A DNA stretch of 64,000 nucleotides from Larimichthys crocea (taxonomy: Eukaryota; Chordata; Actinopteri; Sciaenidae): the NCBI RefSeq assembly GCF_000972845.2, contig NC_040022.1:2209011-2273010 (forward strand), in the 5' to 3' direction. This document shows, one piece after another, positions 11,709 through 24,039 of this stretch. Every line of letters begins with the position of its first letter. Position 1 is the first letter of the stretch. The notes below the pieces were generated by a model. The model was not told the DNA's origin and searched no databases. It saw only the letters and a program-made list of their open reading frames with translations. The translations under genes and the position numbers were made by a program.

Positions 11709-13678
11709 TTTCTTTCATTTGGAGGTAACTACTAGCTGTAATGTCAAAGAACATCTGAACATCTAACTCTCAATAATAAAGTTATTCGGAGCTTCTCGAT
11801 GGGTTGAACAAAAAAGGCACAAATTGTAATCTGTTAACTTTTAGTGACAGGAAATTGCGATGGAAAGATGGACGAGATTTAGTATTCTCACTCTGTAATG
11901 AAGAAACTACCAATGATGTAAGAAACACTTTCACTGGTCATGTGGACTGTTATTGAGTTTTGTATGTGGTGCTAAAACATGGTGCTAACTGAACCGATCT
12001 CTCCCACTAAGATTCAACGTCTTGGATTGACTTTCATATTTTTGGGGGGATTTAATTGTGTTTTGCTTTCAAAGTTACTTGAATATTTTGTGCTAAACAA
12101 GATTACCAGAAGGTGCTGATTATCCTCCCTCCCTGATATCATCATGTCGTTCCTCACTGTGAACACTGACGATTCGGCTCCTGCAGGGTAAAAAGCAGAA
12201 ACCAAAGATGCTCTCAGTTATTACAGTTTTTTTTAATGCTCTTACTTGCAGTAATCACACTAATGTACTATGTTTATACATGGCTTCACTAATAATGATT
12301 ATACTGCCATTAATATTGTTTTTAGCCATAAACCGGATGTAGTTCCTCGCCATGGCCACCACAGGGCAGCGTACACTCATGAATTTAAACGCTCTCTCAT
12401 GCTGTCATACTTCTGGTAAAAAAAAAAAAAAACTTTCAAAATAAAGCAAGCAAAACAGACAGCTGGGTTTCTGTTGCTGTTGTTTATTTAAATGTGTGCA
12501 TTGCTGGTAACGCTATCATCAGTACCTCCACCGACATGATGGAGGCTGTGTGTCCATCTGCTTGTTATGTCGTTTTTCTGCCCGTTAATCTATGAACATA
12601 GCTTTGCTGTGTGTTTGATATGTTTGCATTCACTGTAAAAGGTCATCTTTGATAGTTTGGGTTCAGTTCATCCTGAATTTAAGATGGTGAAAACATCACC
12701 CAACACTGCAAAGACCTTTGGAAACGTTGGTGGATGGGAAGCCAGTGAGGGATCACGTCCATGTTGCAGATCTTGCCACTTTCACAACTTCTCTAATCTG
12801 TCTGCATGGTCTCCAAAAGGTCTTTTAATGAAGATTTTGATAAACATGAACACAGTGACCCCTTGAGGATATCATAGAGAGTTACTGAATAATTAACTCG
12901 TCTTACCAAAGTTCAGTGTTTTTGTGTTGAAGCTTCTTTTCAGGAGTTTTTGAGGAGCAGGGCCTCACCTCAACCAGGCCACTTCCAACATTCCTATAAT
13001 TCCTAACCCTCTCATCCTCTTTCACTCTAGTGTCCTGCAACCTTCCCACCCACCTCATTATTTCCTCTTATTTCTTCCTCTGCTTTCTACTCTCCGTTGA
13101 GTTCTCAAGCCGGGTCCGTCATGCACCAGCTGCTACGGCGGATTCCCCATGAAGGCCAAGAGTTCAGACAAAGTCTTTCGTTTTGTTAATACATCATTTA
13201 AACTATCTTGTTGATGTTGTGGCCCTTGCTAGTGAATCATATCTTTAATTAAGTCGGACATGTGATACCCATATTTCATATATACTGTCAAGAATGTATC
13301 TTGAAGATGGTACGTCTGTGGTTCTTCAGGCATTAAAGTCCAGAGAATTCCTTGTTTTTTGCTCAAATTGGCATCATTTCCTGTTAACATTTTTGTGGGC
13401 TGCACTGAAAGTTTTCCTTTCCTGTTGTCTTCACACATGAGATTTCGCTTCCAGATTTACAGTGTCAGTCCTCACTATGCAAAGTAACTATTCTGATTCA
13501 AGATGTTCAGATAATACCACGATGAATATCTCACATTATGCTAATAAGGCAGGCCAACATTAATTGTGTGCCAGTATTATCTAATATGATAGTGTCATTA
13601 TAATCATGTGATACAGATATAATGAATCATTCTTAAGACAAAATGAGACTTTCAGATTTTCCATCATGCCCCACAACC
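11709..13678. other. intergenic DNA between the c1qtnf gene and the chst12 3' end
   Basis: I see no gene-like signal. The stretch is AT-rich with a poly(A) run at about 12419-12432 and only short, unsupported open frames. Confidence 0.55.
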
Positions 13679-13684
13679 TTTATT
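13679..13684 (-). terminator. candidate distal poly(A) signal of chst12
   Basis: TTTATT on the + strand reads AATAAA on the chst12 strand. Another candidate lies at 14000-14005. Using either would give a 3' UTR of more than 3 kb. Confidence 0.35.
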
Positions 13685-15019
13685 TCTCCTGTACAAAGAC
13701 CGAATGATGCATGACACCATGACAGATTAAACTGAATGAACACTTTGCATTTTCCCATGTATGAGAGATAAAAATAGATTTGAGGTTTTTCTTTTTTTTT
13801 GGTCTGTGACACTAACGTCAGGAATTGGCATGAGGTCAAACTGAAGCACAAGGTTTGGCACTGCCGCTTCAACAAGCTTTTAAACTGTTGAAGTGTCGTG
13901 TCACAACAACAAAAAAACAAAAAAACACATCAGTCAAACTCACTAAGACTCATCCGAGACCGATTTTTCCCTTTACAAAAGCAGCATGTGCTCATAGGTT
14001 TTATTCTGCCAATAAATAAACAGTTTCCTTTTGCCTTACAAAATTATTCCATATTACAGTGTTGTTGTTTGCACCTTCAAAGAAAAAAACTAAATTGCCG
14101 ACATGGTTAACATGAGGACCGTAACGTAAGAAAATAGAAAAGAGCATAACAAGAATACAAAAGACATGGAACGATCCAAACACTGGTAAGGCGGGAGAGC
14201 TCAAAGACTAGCTGTGGTTTTGTTTTTTGCTTAGCGTAGACCTTCTTCTCGGAGATACATGGAAAAAACACATCAAGAAACTTTAGCCAGTGATGCTAAA
14301 GAATTCCAGCGTATCCAAGTGAGAACTAGGAGTCAAAAACAACACAGTAAAACACTGTACACTTAAATCAAACCCCCCCCAAAAAAGGCAGTGAGACAAC
14401 ACTGAGTCAATAGTGTGAACACGTATGTGGCACAGAGCATGTCCAGGACATCATGTACAGTACAAACCACACAATAATACTGCATGTTAAATGATACACA
14501 GCAATCCACTGGACACATGCACACTAACAATCCACACAACATCATGAATCACACAAATTGCCATAAAGACAGTTCTGCTGAAGGGCTGCGTTGTCTCCTT
14601 TTCTTTCCAAATAATAATAATCACACATGACAAACAAGGCCCAGTATATCAAATATACCTTGTTGCGGCTTCATACAGATCTTACTGTATTGTGTTCTAG
14701 TAAAAATTAAGTCCTTCTACAAAAATACTTTTTTTTTTTTTGCTGTGTAAACTTTTGCAACCAAAGGCACTATCTTAACCTTCCCGGCCTTCTTATATAA
14801 AACATGTAGCTAGATCCTGGCCCGAGATCATAATGTGATTAATGCTGACTGTAACCATGATCAAACCTTTTCCTTGGAAATCATTAAATACTAAGCATAA
14901 CCTCATCTTGCAACTTTACAACTGTGCTCAATACGCAAGCATCAGTCCAACTTGTGGAGTGATGTATCTTTGCAACAGCGCAGTCACATTGCACATACTG
15001 AAAAACACTCATGGACTGT

Positions 15020-15600
15020 CTTTGAGAAGAGCTGAATCTGGGGCGACCGGAGTTGGTTCCAAGAGTCTTCTTCAGATCTACCTGACTGGTCGGGAATACC
15101 ATGTATTTAGCCTTGGTGGGATCGTTAAAAGGGCCATTGTTTACTTCTGGTTTGTTAGTACTCATCGTTCTGACGACTTCTGGTGTAAACGATGGTTGTT
15201 AAGCTTAGCGGAGGTCTGGTGTGAACGACGGTCGTTAAGGTGACCTGAGGTCTGGTAGTGAACAACCATCGTTAAGATCAGCAGAGGTCTGGTAGTGAAC
15301 AACCATCGTTAAGATTAGCAGAGGTCTGGTAGTGAACGACAGTCGTTAAGGTGACCTGAGGTCAGGTGTAAATGACGGTCGTTAAGCTCAGTCTGGTAGT
15401 GAACGACAGTCGTTACAGTCGCAGGAGGCCATGTGGGAACTGCTGTTTAGTTTCCTTGGAAGGGCACTAATGAACCCTAATCCTAATACCTGGGTTCCCC
15501 CACCAGTCACTCAGAACTGAAGAAACCTCTTGGATAAGAGGTGAAATGTCTTCACGGATCTACGACCTGGTCCAGTTTCCCCAGGCTCGACTCTTCTCAA
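15020..15600. repeat. dispersed repeat, family E, with internal minisatellite
   Basis: It shares with 770-1270 the 'tatttagcct' box and the 'gaagaaacctcttgg' segment. The middle (15169-15425) is expanded into a tandem array, described separately. Confidence 0.6.
15169..15425. repeat. minisatellite of about 37 bp, each unit with a small palindrome
   Basis: About seven units start with a 'gaggtctggt' motif at roughly 15211, 15247, 15284, 15321 and 15358, with diverged units on both sides. The unit length is 36-37 bp. Many units contain an aacgac-N-gtcgtt palindrome or its 'aaccatcgtt' variant. Confidence 0.8.
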
Positions 15601-17317
15601 CGAAAGAGCACCTGGACGACTGAGAACATTCACAGACTTCCTTTCTTGACCAATGTTCTCAGCTCCTTGCTACAAAATACTGCATCCCATGAAAAGTGCC
15701 GCCCTTTAAAAATAGTCATCATATTTAAGGGGGAACGGGGAGGGGGGGGCAACAACACTGCTGCAGTCTCCAGGGTTACCTAATATATATATAATATAGT
15801 TCAGTGTGAATAACTGCAGTTTGTGCGTGCAAAAAAACAACAATGCTGATGTTAAGACCATCATGGTAGCAACAAGCAAGAAAAAGTAAATGTTCCCTTT
15901 GGAAAAGTGTGCGTTTAAGCCCCATGAAAGAATGCTGAAACTCCAGTTTTACGCCTCAAAGACAAGTCGAGACAAAATCCAGCTCTGCAGTCTAATGTTC
16001 ACTAGAGCTGCTGCACTTTTATATGAGGAGGCTACAACTGTGGCATGCTCTGAAAGTGGCTAAATAAAGCAAGCTGCTAAAATGTCTGAAATGTTTCTAC
16101 TGACAAAAGGTGGTGCAGTATGTGTTCTGTAACATATGACCTGTATATGAGATATAAAATAGTTGTTTCTGATGTTGATAGCTGTCATTAATATGTATCT
16201 TCAACATAAAAGTCCCTTTCATGCTTAACATAAACATTGCACACAATGTGAAATAAATTAGACGACGTCTAACACTCTAGTGCAACAACACTTAAAACTA
16301 TTCTAATAACACCTTGTTTTAGATAATCGCCCCACATTTCCTGTTCGTGCCTCATCCGAAAGGGTTCCTATGACATCACAAACGTTGAGTATGGCTCTGT
16401 GACATCACTTCGGCGAGGTTTCAAAACATCCTGCTACAAAGCCTGTGTGATCGTCACAGTTAGCCACGACGACGACGGTGGCATCGCAAATGACGTGACA
16501 TCAACGTTAGGGCGTGCAGGACGCTCAGCGTGTCGTTTTGGGTCGAGGGCTAACACTGAATGTGCAACACACTGAACGCGGGGGTCAGACCACACGTCTG
16601 TTTCTGTGTGTTAAGATTGTCACCGTGACGGATTAGGCGATTATAGAGGCAACCAATCATTGCTCGCCATCTTTCATGACGTGCGTGGTGTTACTGGGAA
16701 GGAGCTGCTAGGAACCAACTTCACGATACAACAATGTATCAAACAGTGGTTGTGTGTGCAAGATACCGGCTGTACCCTTTCCTCTGTCTCGCAGCACCAA
16801 TAACATCAATCCTCTTTTAATTACAGTTGTGCTCCTAAAAAAATCCAACATGCTGCTTTTTGTCGATGTGGTGTTGATTGTTGTGGTCATCGTGAGACAC
16901 TACAAAAAAACAGAACAATTGATTGTCGTCCCCGACACCCATAATTGCCCCCGAGCAACCCGACGTCTGCCAAATCAGGCCGATATCGTGTCGTCTGACC
17001 CCGGCATTAGGGACACTTACTGTTTGCAAACTGTCTCACTCTTGTGTGCTTCTTGTTCTCTTTGCGATTTAAAAACAATAATGGATAATGAGTACCTGGC
17101 TTCTCCTCGTTAGTGTGCTTCCTTAGAGCAGTGAGCGTCCTTTAATTAATGTGCACATTCAGTGTAGATTAAGACGAGAAACGAGATCTGCAAAGCCCAG
17201 AACAAAGGGAGGTGTCGCTGTTGTTGGAGTGTAGCATAATTTCATGACATAATAATAATAAAAAATTAAAAAAAACATTGTGTCTGTGTGTGGCTGGGTC
17301 AGTCTTGTAGAAATGTG

Positions 17318-20300
17318 TCACTCATTGAGGATCGAGTCTGGTCTGTCGTAGCCAAAGAGCCTGAAGTCAGGCTCGTACAGCTTGTAGAGTTCTCGTCGCG
17401 CCTCGACGGGCACGGTGCTGAACCAATCAGCCTCCCAGCTGCTTGCTGTGAGGTTCCTATGCGAGGTGGGAAACTCCACCACATTGTCCACCCGCAGCTG
17501 ACGCAGTAGGTGCTCGGCGTCCTCCTCTGCCGTCTCCAGGTGGCCCACAAAGTCATACTGAATCTGGCATGGGTGGCAAAGCCGATACACCTGCCGCCAG
17601 TGCTCATTAAAGGGCATTTCCTTCTCTGTCTGAGGGTCCAGGAGGTACTGGATGAAGTGGGAGAAGGAAGGATGTATACCTATGCCAAACGCCTCGTCCA
17701 CAGAGGCGGGAGGTGTCGGCTGGTTGGCGTAGCGGCGCAGCATGACCTGTGCAAAGCGCCGGTAGAAGTCCTCATTGGGCAGCTCGAATTTATTTCGGTA
17801 GGCGGAGATGAGGCGCACAAAGGGGTCCCGCACAAAAAGAAACTTGGTGTACTTCTTCAGCTTCACCTTTAAAAAAGAATGAATACATAACATTATTACT
17901 ATCACACATATAACAGACATTTATAGGTGTGTAGGATTTAGTGCCATCTAGCAGTGCAGTCAGCCTCTCCTTCCTAACGATATGTGGAAACATGTACAGC
18001 CAAAGTCCAACAGGAACGGATGCGATTCATTCGGTGTGCGCCGCAGACGTCGGAGCTAATTCGTGGCCGTTCTAGTCAACATTTGTAACACATCGTGGTC
18101 TGGTTCTGAAGCGCCCCAGAAGCGGGTCTCCACCCGACACCATGCCAAAAAATGTGCCAAAATGGCCAAATCTGAGCAAGTTAACAAAGTCTGGCGGGCG
18201 AAACACTCCTGGTGGGGTTTGAAGTCGTGTGGAGAACGAACCAGAACAGCGTCACAGTCGTGATGTGCCTGGTAGGGTTCTGCTGTTACTATTAATAGTT
18301 TACCAACTGAGGTGGACATAAACAGGCGAGTCGAGGCTCTGAACCAATTGCACATTGTCTCACAATCCACATAAATCCATTTAAAATATGAAACGGTTCA
18401 CCAACGACTGTGTAAACATAATATATCTGGTGTCTCATCACAGTGTTTTGTGAGCTTGTTTCTGAGAAAAAGAGTTTTTTTATCGTCCTGAAGACAAATG
18501 ATGATATTATATTCCTAATAGTAAAAGTAAATAAAGGCCCCTAAATCTTACAAACTGGGTCTGTAAAATAGCTCAAGTGAAAATAAAACACAGAGCAACA
18601 AATAACTAAAGCTTAGAGAGACATAACTCCAGAGGCCAGACGCTCACAGTGACATAGCTGGAAACAGATTAAGTGAGAACTGTCTGGAGCAAACGGATGT
18701 CCTTATGTGGCAGCTACAGGATCACCAGTCAAAGTGAGTCAGAGCTAGCAGATAGTAAGTAAAAACACATCCCGGCGTGACACGAGCAGAATCAGGTCAG
18801 AACCCAAAAATGCACCGGTGCTGAGGTGAGATGCTGAAACAGCTCAGTGATTCTTCTCTTAATAAAACATCAGAGAGCAGCACATACCGGTCATGCTGTA
18901 CTGCTTTAAGCAGACGTCGCACGACAACTCACTAAAATACCAAACAGGTGCAGCCGTGACGCTCTGCACCTGTGGAAAACACCAAATCAGCAGCACAAAG
19001 CCTCACCGTGCACCATGCGGCACATTAATCCAAAAAACATTTAACATTTAATGAACTATACTTTGACCTTATTTGAACTGACCTTCATGAGGTGCTTTGC
19101 AAACTTGCCGTAACGCTTCCAGAACTTGTTGAAGGTAAAGTGCATGCTGTTGTTGTGGACCAGGTCTCGAGGGATGGCCAGCGGGTCTCTCTGGGGAACG
19201 CCGTCCCTCAGGAGGCTTTCGCTGAGGATGATCATGATGCGCTTCCAGTTACTGCACGCTACCTGAGGGAGGGAGGCATGTAGAAGTAAATATTGTGAAG
19301 CTAAATAAAGCGTTAACGAAGCAGTGAGACGTGCAGGCGTTTGCGTACCTTGGGAACGTAGCAGTAGATGATGCCGTGCCTGTCGTCCACAATGAGGTGA
19401 TCCAGCTCCTTGTTGGGAATGTCGTCAAACGAACGGTTCTTACCGGGAAACACCACGCTGTCGTTGGCGCACATCTCCTGAAGTAACCTCCGCCGCTGCT
19501 CCTGATTATATGATATAAATATAAATGGATTGTTACCTGGTTAGATTCATCATCTTGTTTGTTTTAAATCAATAATTCCAGATGAGTCTGCAGGCTTGTG
19601 TTTTATTTGCTCTGGCAGATGTGTCTGGACCTCCTCCCATCCAGACAGATTCACACCCTGGATTTTGGATCCTGGACGTCATCAGGCCAATGAACGATGA
19701 CTGTACGGAGGCCACTGACGTGCAACTGTGTGTTAACTGCATTTAAAGCACTTGTTAGTTAAGTTACGTACGAATGACAGAGACACCATTCACCTGGTTA
19801 CAAGTCAGTGTGACATCAACATGGTTTAAACTCTGTTAAGTTACACAGTGCTGCTTTAAAGGTTTTGATAATAAGGACTGTTATACTTCAGACAGGATTT
19901 GGTAAGTCGGAGTGGCTGTAGCTTTTTTAATTATGTTCTGAGGCATTTTGCTCTGCACCCTTGTAAATGTAAAGTGAACGGAGAGGTCAGGCTAAATTAA
20001 ACCTCATGACTCATGATCAACAACCTCCAACAAACAGGTGCAGCAAAATGTATTTTTAAGAACACCAGTAACGGTAAGCCGAAGGTCTTTAAATAGAAAT
20101 TTGACAATCTGAGACAAAGTTCACGTCTGTCTGCTTGTGTTTGGACATTTGAGGACTTAAGAAATGCCTCTAATGAAAGTATTATATTAGTGCTAACGTT
20201 GAAATCCTCCCACAGGTCTGTTTCAACACAGACATGACACAAGCAAAGGTGAACTAACGTCAAACGATGCCTCTGCTTTATTTAGTCGGCATGCAGCCGG

Positions 20301-20792
20301 GTATGGACATGAATGGAATGCAGCCTTCGTGAACAATTTTCCTGTTGCGACACGTCAAAATGTCTTGTTTAAACATTTAAAACCACGAGGAGGGATAATG
20401 AATGAATAATAATTTCAGATAATAACCTGTCTCTCACGGAGTTCTGCTGCCACCGGAGTCAGGTGAATCTTCCACTCCCGCCGCGGCACATACCGCTCTT
20501 CTGCTTTCTCTGATTGGTTACTTGTGTCAGCGGGAGCGGGGTCCGTTGGCTCACCGGTTCCCGGCTCTAGGAACTGGTTAACGAAGGCGTCGATGTCGGA
20601 CAGGAAAGACGGGGTTCGGGATGTTTGAGGTCGCTGCTGAGGAGCCGGGTGCGGGATTTTGGGTCCCGGCGAAACGGGCGTGTGCAAATACAGATGTGAC
20701 GCTCCGACGTCGTCCCAGTAGATGATGATGAGGAGAATCATGAAGGCCGAGCCCAGGACGACGAAAATGCGGAACATCCTGGACGTTCCCAT
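17318..20792 (-). CDS. chst12: carbohydrate (chondroitin 4) sulfotransferase 12
   Basis: This is a type II Golgi membrane enzyme. The family transfers sulfate from PAPS to O-4 of GalNAc in chondroitin. The minus-strand coding exons are 20792-20427, 19501-19349, 19262-19083 and 17866-17318. All three introns are phase 0 with GT-AG ends, giving 415 aa, close to the human protein as I recall it (about 414). Seen: a short cytosolic tail, one membrane segment (about residues 8-25, then YWDDVGA), a proline-rich stem, the 5'-phosphosulfate loop YCYVPK|VACSNWKR (about 168-181), which is split by intron 2, and the 3'-phosphate site FVRDPFVRLISAYRNKF (244-260). These are followed by FNEHWRQVYRLCHPCQI and a C-terminal LYKLYEPDFRLFGYDRP. 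The YWDDVGASHLYLHT and TASSWEADWF strings fit CHST12 rather than CHST11 or CHST13. Mammalian CHST12 coding sequence is, as far as I know, in one exon, so the three introns are notable. Confidence 0.95.
17867..19082 (-). other. chst12 intron 3 with repeat fragments
   Basis: This is the largest coding intron. It includes a common fish repeat edge ('ggatttagtgccatctagca', about 17932-17951), also seen inverted near 27885. It also has a segment at 18200-18250 related to family-B 3' parts ('gtggagaacg'). I see no exon. Confidence 0.6.
19502..20426 (-). other. chst12 intron 1
   Basis: About 0.9 kb between phase-0 coding exons. It is AT-rich with no open frame related to the protein, and nothing else is recognised. 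Confidence 0.75.
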
Positions 20793-20799
20793 GGTGACT

Positions 20800-20990
20800 G
20801 TTGCTTGCTACAGGATCACCATAGCAACTGACGATGCCTCTTTTTTTTTTTTTTTGGTTACAGGGCGTCTCTACAGCATCACCATGGCAGCAGATTGGAT
20901 CTTTTTTTTTTTATGTCATCACCAGGGCAACAGATTGGACTAACAGGGTTCTTGCTACAGGATCACCATGGCAACAGAGTCAAGGTCCAG
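20800..20990 (-). promoter_or_regulatory. chst12 leader built of repeated motif with tiny uORFs
   Basis: Directly upstream of the chst12 ATG, the motif gttgc-c/t-atggtgat-c/g-ctgtag recurs at about 20808-20826, 20871-20889 and 20955-20973. A changed copy lies at about 20911-20930. Each of the three good copies contains an ATG followed three codons later by TAG, encoding MVIL, MVML and MVIL (20822-20808, 20885-20871, 20969-20955). The changed copy gives M-T-stop (20919-20911). Poly-T/A runs separate the copies. If this region is in the mRNA, it carries at least four minimal upstream ORFs. Leader membership is inferred from its closeness to the start codon. Confidence 0.5.
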
Positions 20991-21145
20991 GAGCTCTCTC
21001 TGTCTCTCTCTCACCATGGCGATGGATAGACGGCAGCTGTAGCAGAGCAGGCTGTGGCAGGAGGATGGAGGTTCATCATGATGTTGGTGCACTGCAGGAG
21101 TGTAACTGGCCACCTGAGGATTAACCCTCACCTCTGCTCCATGTC
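20991..21145 (-). promoter_or_regulatory. possible chst12 leader exon boundary
   Basis: On the minus strand an acceptor-like tract (ctgttgcag|acatgg) ends at 21145, and a donor-like site (gagcagag|gtgaggg) follows 13 nt later at about 21132. These cannot both border one normal exon. Either the leader exon begins at 21144, or an upstream exon ends at about 21132. An ATG at 21142 opens another four-codon uORF (MEQR, then stop). Confidence 0.3.
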
Positions 21146-21289
21146 TGCAACAGAGAAGAAAGATCACCGTTATGTACGCTCATTGTTTTTCAGCACACAG
21201 ATAAGCTCACAAAACAGCGGCGTAACTGTCCTACAGACAGGTGGTTGTTTAAGGTCAGTTTAGTTCATGAAGACAGAGGAGGGCTGAAT

Positions 21290-21625
21290 GAAGCCTGGAT
21301 GCTCAAACAAGCCATCTGTAACGACACTTACCTGTCAATTAAAGCACCCACACTGCTAATCCTGCATAACTTTAAGCCTTAATATAATATGAACAGGTGA
21401 GTTGTATATAAATTCAGACTCAGTACAGTTGTCATGAACGATGAAATTAGCTACAGAGACTAAAACTGTTTTTTGTACCAGGCTGTAAACATGTTTACTT
21501 CTGCTGTGAAGTTGGACATTTGAACATGGGGACTTATGGAGACTGACTCCAGTGGATTTACAGTTTTTAGCACTTCCGCATTGGCTTCACTTCACAGCAA
21601 CGGAGGTTACCACTTGCTTTTGACA
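21290..21625 (-). mobile_element. family-A element copy
   Basis: Family-A core in reverse orientation: 'gttgtcatgaacgatgaaat', 'accaggctgtaaacatgttt' and 'gaagttggacatttgaacat'. It is non-coding. Confidence 0.7.
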
Positions 21626-22785
21626 CATGTCGAGACATGTTAAGAGACTTGTGTCGGTCATGTGATACGTTGCCCCAGAAATGAAGCCCAGGAGCTATAA
21701 AATATAAAAAACAAATGTCTTCGTAAAAACCAAAGCAAAATGACGGAGTAGACTGGACATAAGGAACACATTAATCATTGTCTCCTATTACCCCTCGATG
21801 GGACCGGCTCGTTGCAGAGAAACAAGCTCGGGGACCGACACTAGAGCACCAAACTCAGAAATAATGTGAGCATGTGATCGAGGTATTCTGGCTCCAAAAC
21901 CCGAGCTAAAGTGGACCCCAGTCTGACTCTTTTTTGACAAGGCATTAACTGAATTCCTCCCTCACCTCTCTGAGTTGACTTAACTCCAACTGCCAGCGGT
22001 GAAATCACAAGTGGTTGTCAAATATCTGCATGCCAAAGCGTGAGAGGGACGGCGGAAAGCTCTGCATACCACACAAACTTTTCTTTAATGCACAAGTATC
22101 CCGCTGTACCCACACCAGACATCCTATGGATTATGGTACAGCACCGGCACACTTTAATACTGAGCGCCTCTGAGGTAATAAAAGCCCCAATGTTAGCGAG
22201 CTTTGAAAGAGCGCCAATAGCAAATATTTTACACGCCTAACCAAGATACGAAAACACACCGACGGTTACTGTGCTCATGCAGAAAGAACTCAAAGACTAA
22301 CACACAGTCTGTTCTTCCTTATCTCAATTACAAGTCATTTATTTCACCTCCAATAACTCTCTCCCGCTCTCTCTCCCTCTCTCTTCTCTTTCCCGTTAAG
22401 GGCGTCACTTTTCCATTCTGACACTCTGATTTCTAAATTTGGACCTCTCGTGCAACAGTCCTTGTATTATTTCCTCTTTCCTGAAGCTAAGAGGGGACCA
22501 TTGACTTGGAAAATCATCATTCCCCTCCTCTCCAGAGGGTGCAGACTACGCTTGTCTTCCTCTCTATGATGAGCTATATGAGGTACTCGAGTAGTTCCAT
22601 GACTACTCGTCGAGTTAAGTACTTTTTACTGTTATCTGACTGTAACTGTGAGATTTTAAACAGAAATCGTGATGCATTCTTATGAATTAGTATCCAACAG
22701 CAAATTAAATTTAATGGGTATGGCCGTCTTTGTAGTCCTGCCTCGCCTCCCGGCTAATCTAAAAATCAGCAAAGGCGTGGATCAC
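21626..22785. other. gene-free stretch
   Basis: No coding or RNA gene signal was seen. A short interrupted palindrome built on 'tactcgagtagt' / 'actactcgtcgagt' lies at about 22584-22622. Confidence 0.5.
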
Positions 22786-22789
22786 TGGT

Positions 22790-23070
22790 GGACCTGAGGC
22801 GGGCTGAAAGACGCCTGGGTGTTCAAACAAGCCTCTAATGGCAGCAATCTCTCAATCAAACCATGCACGCTGTTAATCCTGCATAACTTTCAGTCTTAAT
22901 ATAATCTGAACAGGTGAGTTTTATATAAATTCACCCTCAGTACAGTTGTCATGAACGGGGAAATTAGCTCTAGAGACCAAAACTGTTTGTACCAGGCTGT
23001 AAACATGTTTATTTCTGCTGTGAAGTTGGACATTTGAACATGGGGACTTATGGACGTTTCACTTCCCAGC
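22790..23070 (-). mobile_element. family-A element copy
   Basis: The same core and orientation as the copy at 21290-21625, about 1.5 kb away. It includes 'cctgcataactttcagtctt', 'ttgtcatgaacggggaaatt' and 'gaagttggacatttgaacat'. It lacks the clear terminal repeat seen in the 45535-46055 copy. Confidence 0.7.
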
Positions 23071-23269
23071 CACTTGTGTATAACAAGAGTTAACACCACT
23101 AAGAGAACTTTTCTTGGCACTAACCACCGTGGCGATGTTATGTTATATTAAAAACAATAAGACGACTTAATTTGACTTGGTCATATCCAGATACAGGTAG
23201 AACGTAATTTAATGCACTGACTTACTTTCTATAAAACAAAAAGTTTTCACTTTCATTTTCTCTTCTTAG

Positions 23270-23480
23270 CCCTCTTGTGTCTTTCCGCCTCTGTCACTAT
23301 GTCCGCCGAGGCTGCTGAGCCCGGTTACATTGCTCAACTTGCCTAGCTCCTGTTCTGGCACGACACCGGCTCCTATGAAACACCTGTGATACAACAACAC
23401 TGACAGTCCACGCTAACAAACTGAGCTGACATCAGCTTACAGCAGCTACAGCTTGGCAGTGTTTACTTCACTGCCCATCA
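23270..23480 (+). repeat. family-B fragment
   Basis: It contains 'cttcttagccctcttgtgtc', 'gaggctgctgagcccggtta' and 'cctgttctggcacgacac', matching the copies near 5430, 9555 and 24735. Confidence 0.6.
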
Positions 23481-24039
23481 TGAAAGTCTGTAAACCACAG
23501 AACTCTTGATGTATCCTACCTATTTCTACTTTTACAGCCAGTCTGACGCGTTAAACCAGTGTTTACATTCATATTCTTTAAGCCTCACAGCACATTAATT
23601 ACTCCGTATTAGTGTTTACCTGCCTCACGACTCGTCCACCTTTACACCAGCTGTGTAAACAACAAGATAACAGCAGCCGGAGACAGATAAATCACACCGT
23701 CCTGTCCGCAGCAGCCGCCAGCGGATGCCAGACCCCGGACACAATGTAGCCTTTGACGGGGGGGAGCAGCTCGCCGGGAACGGGCTGTTCCTCACACGGC
23801 TTCTCGGTGCATGAAAGTGTCGCTTACATATATACATGGAGATAATATAAAAACAACAGGCTTCCGTATTATTATTATTATTTTTGCATGAATAAACGCT
23901 TGCACAGGCTCAAAGTAGTCCTCTGCAAAGGTGCATGCGTTAAAATACGCCCCGTGCACAAAAGGTGAAGTGTTACTTTTAAAGGTTTGTTGTTATTAAA
24001 GAATAAAAAAGATGAGCGCATAAATAAATAAAAAATAAA

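Larger units (their letters stand above)
13685..17317 (-). other. probable long 3' UTR of chst12
   Basis: After the chst12 stop codon there is no further coding signal and no canonical AATAAA on the minus strand that I could find until 14005/13684. The sequence is AT-rich but not dominated by transposons, apart from a family-E block (about 15020-15600) with a small tandem array. This fits a long 3' UTR. The true cleavage site is unknown. Confidence 0.35.

Noticed and set aside
17510..17872. 120-aa + strand frame
   Set aside because: It is the antisense shadow of chst12 exon 4.
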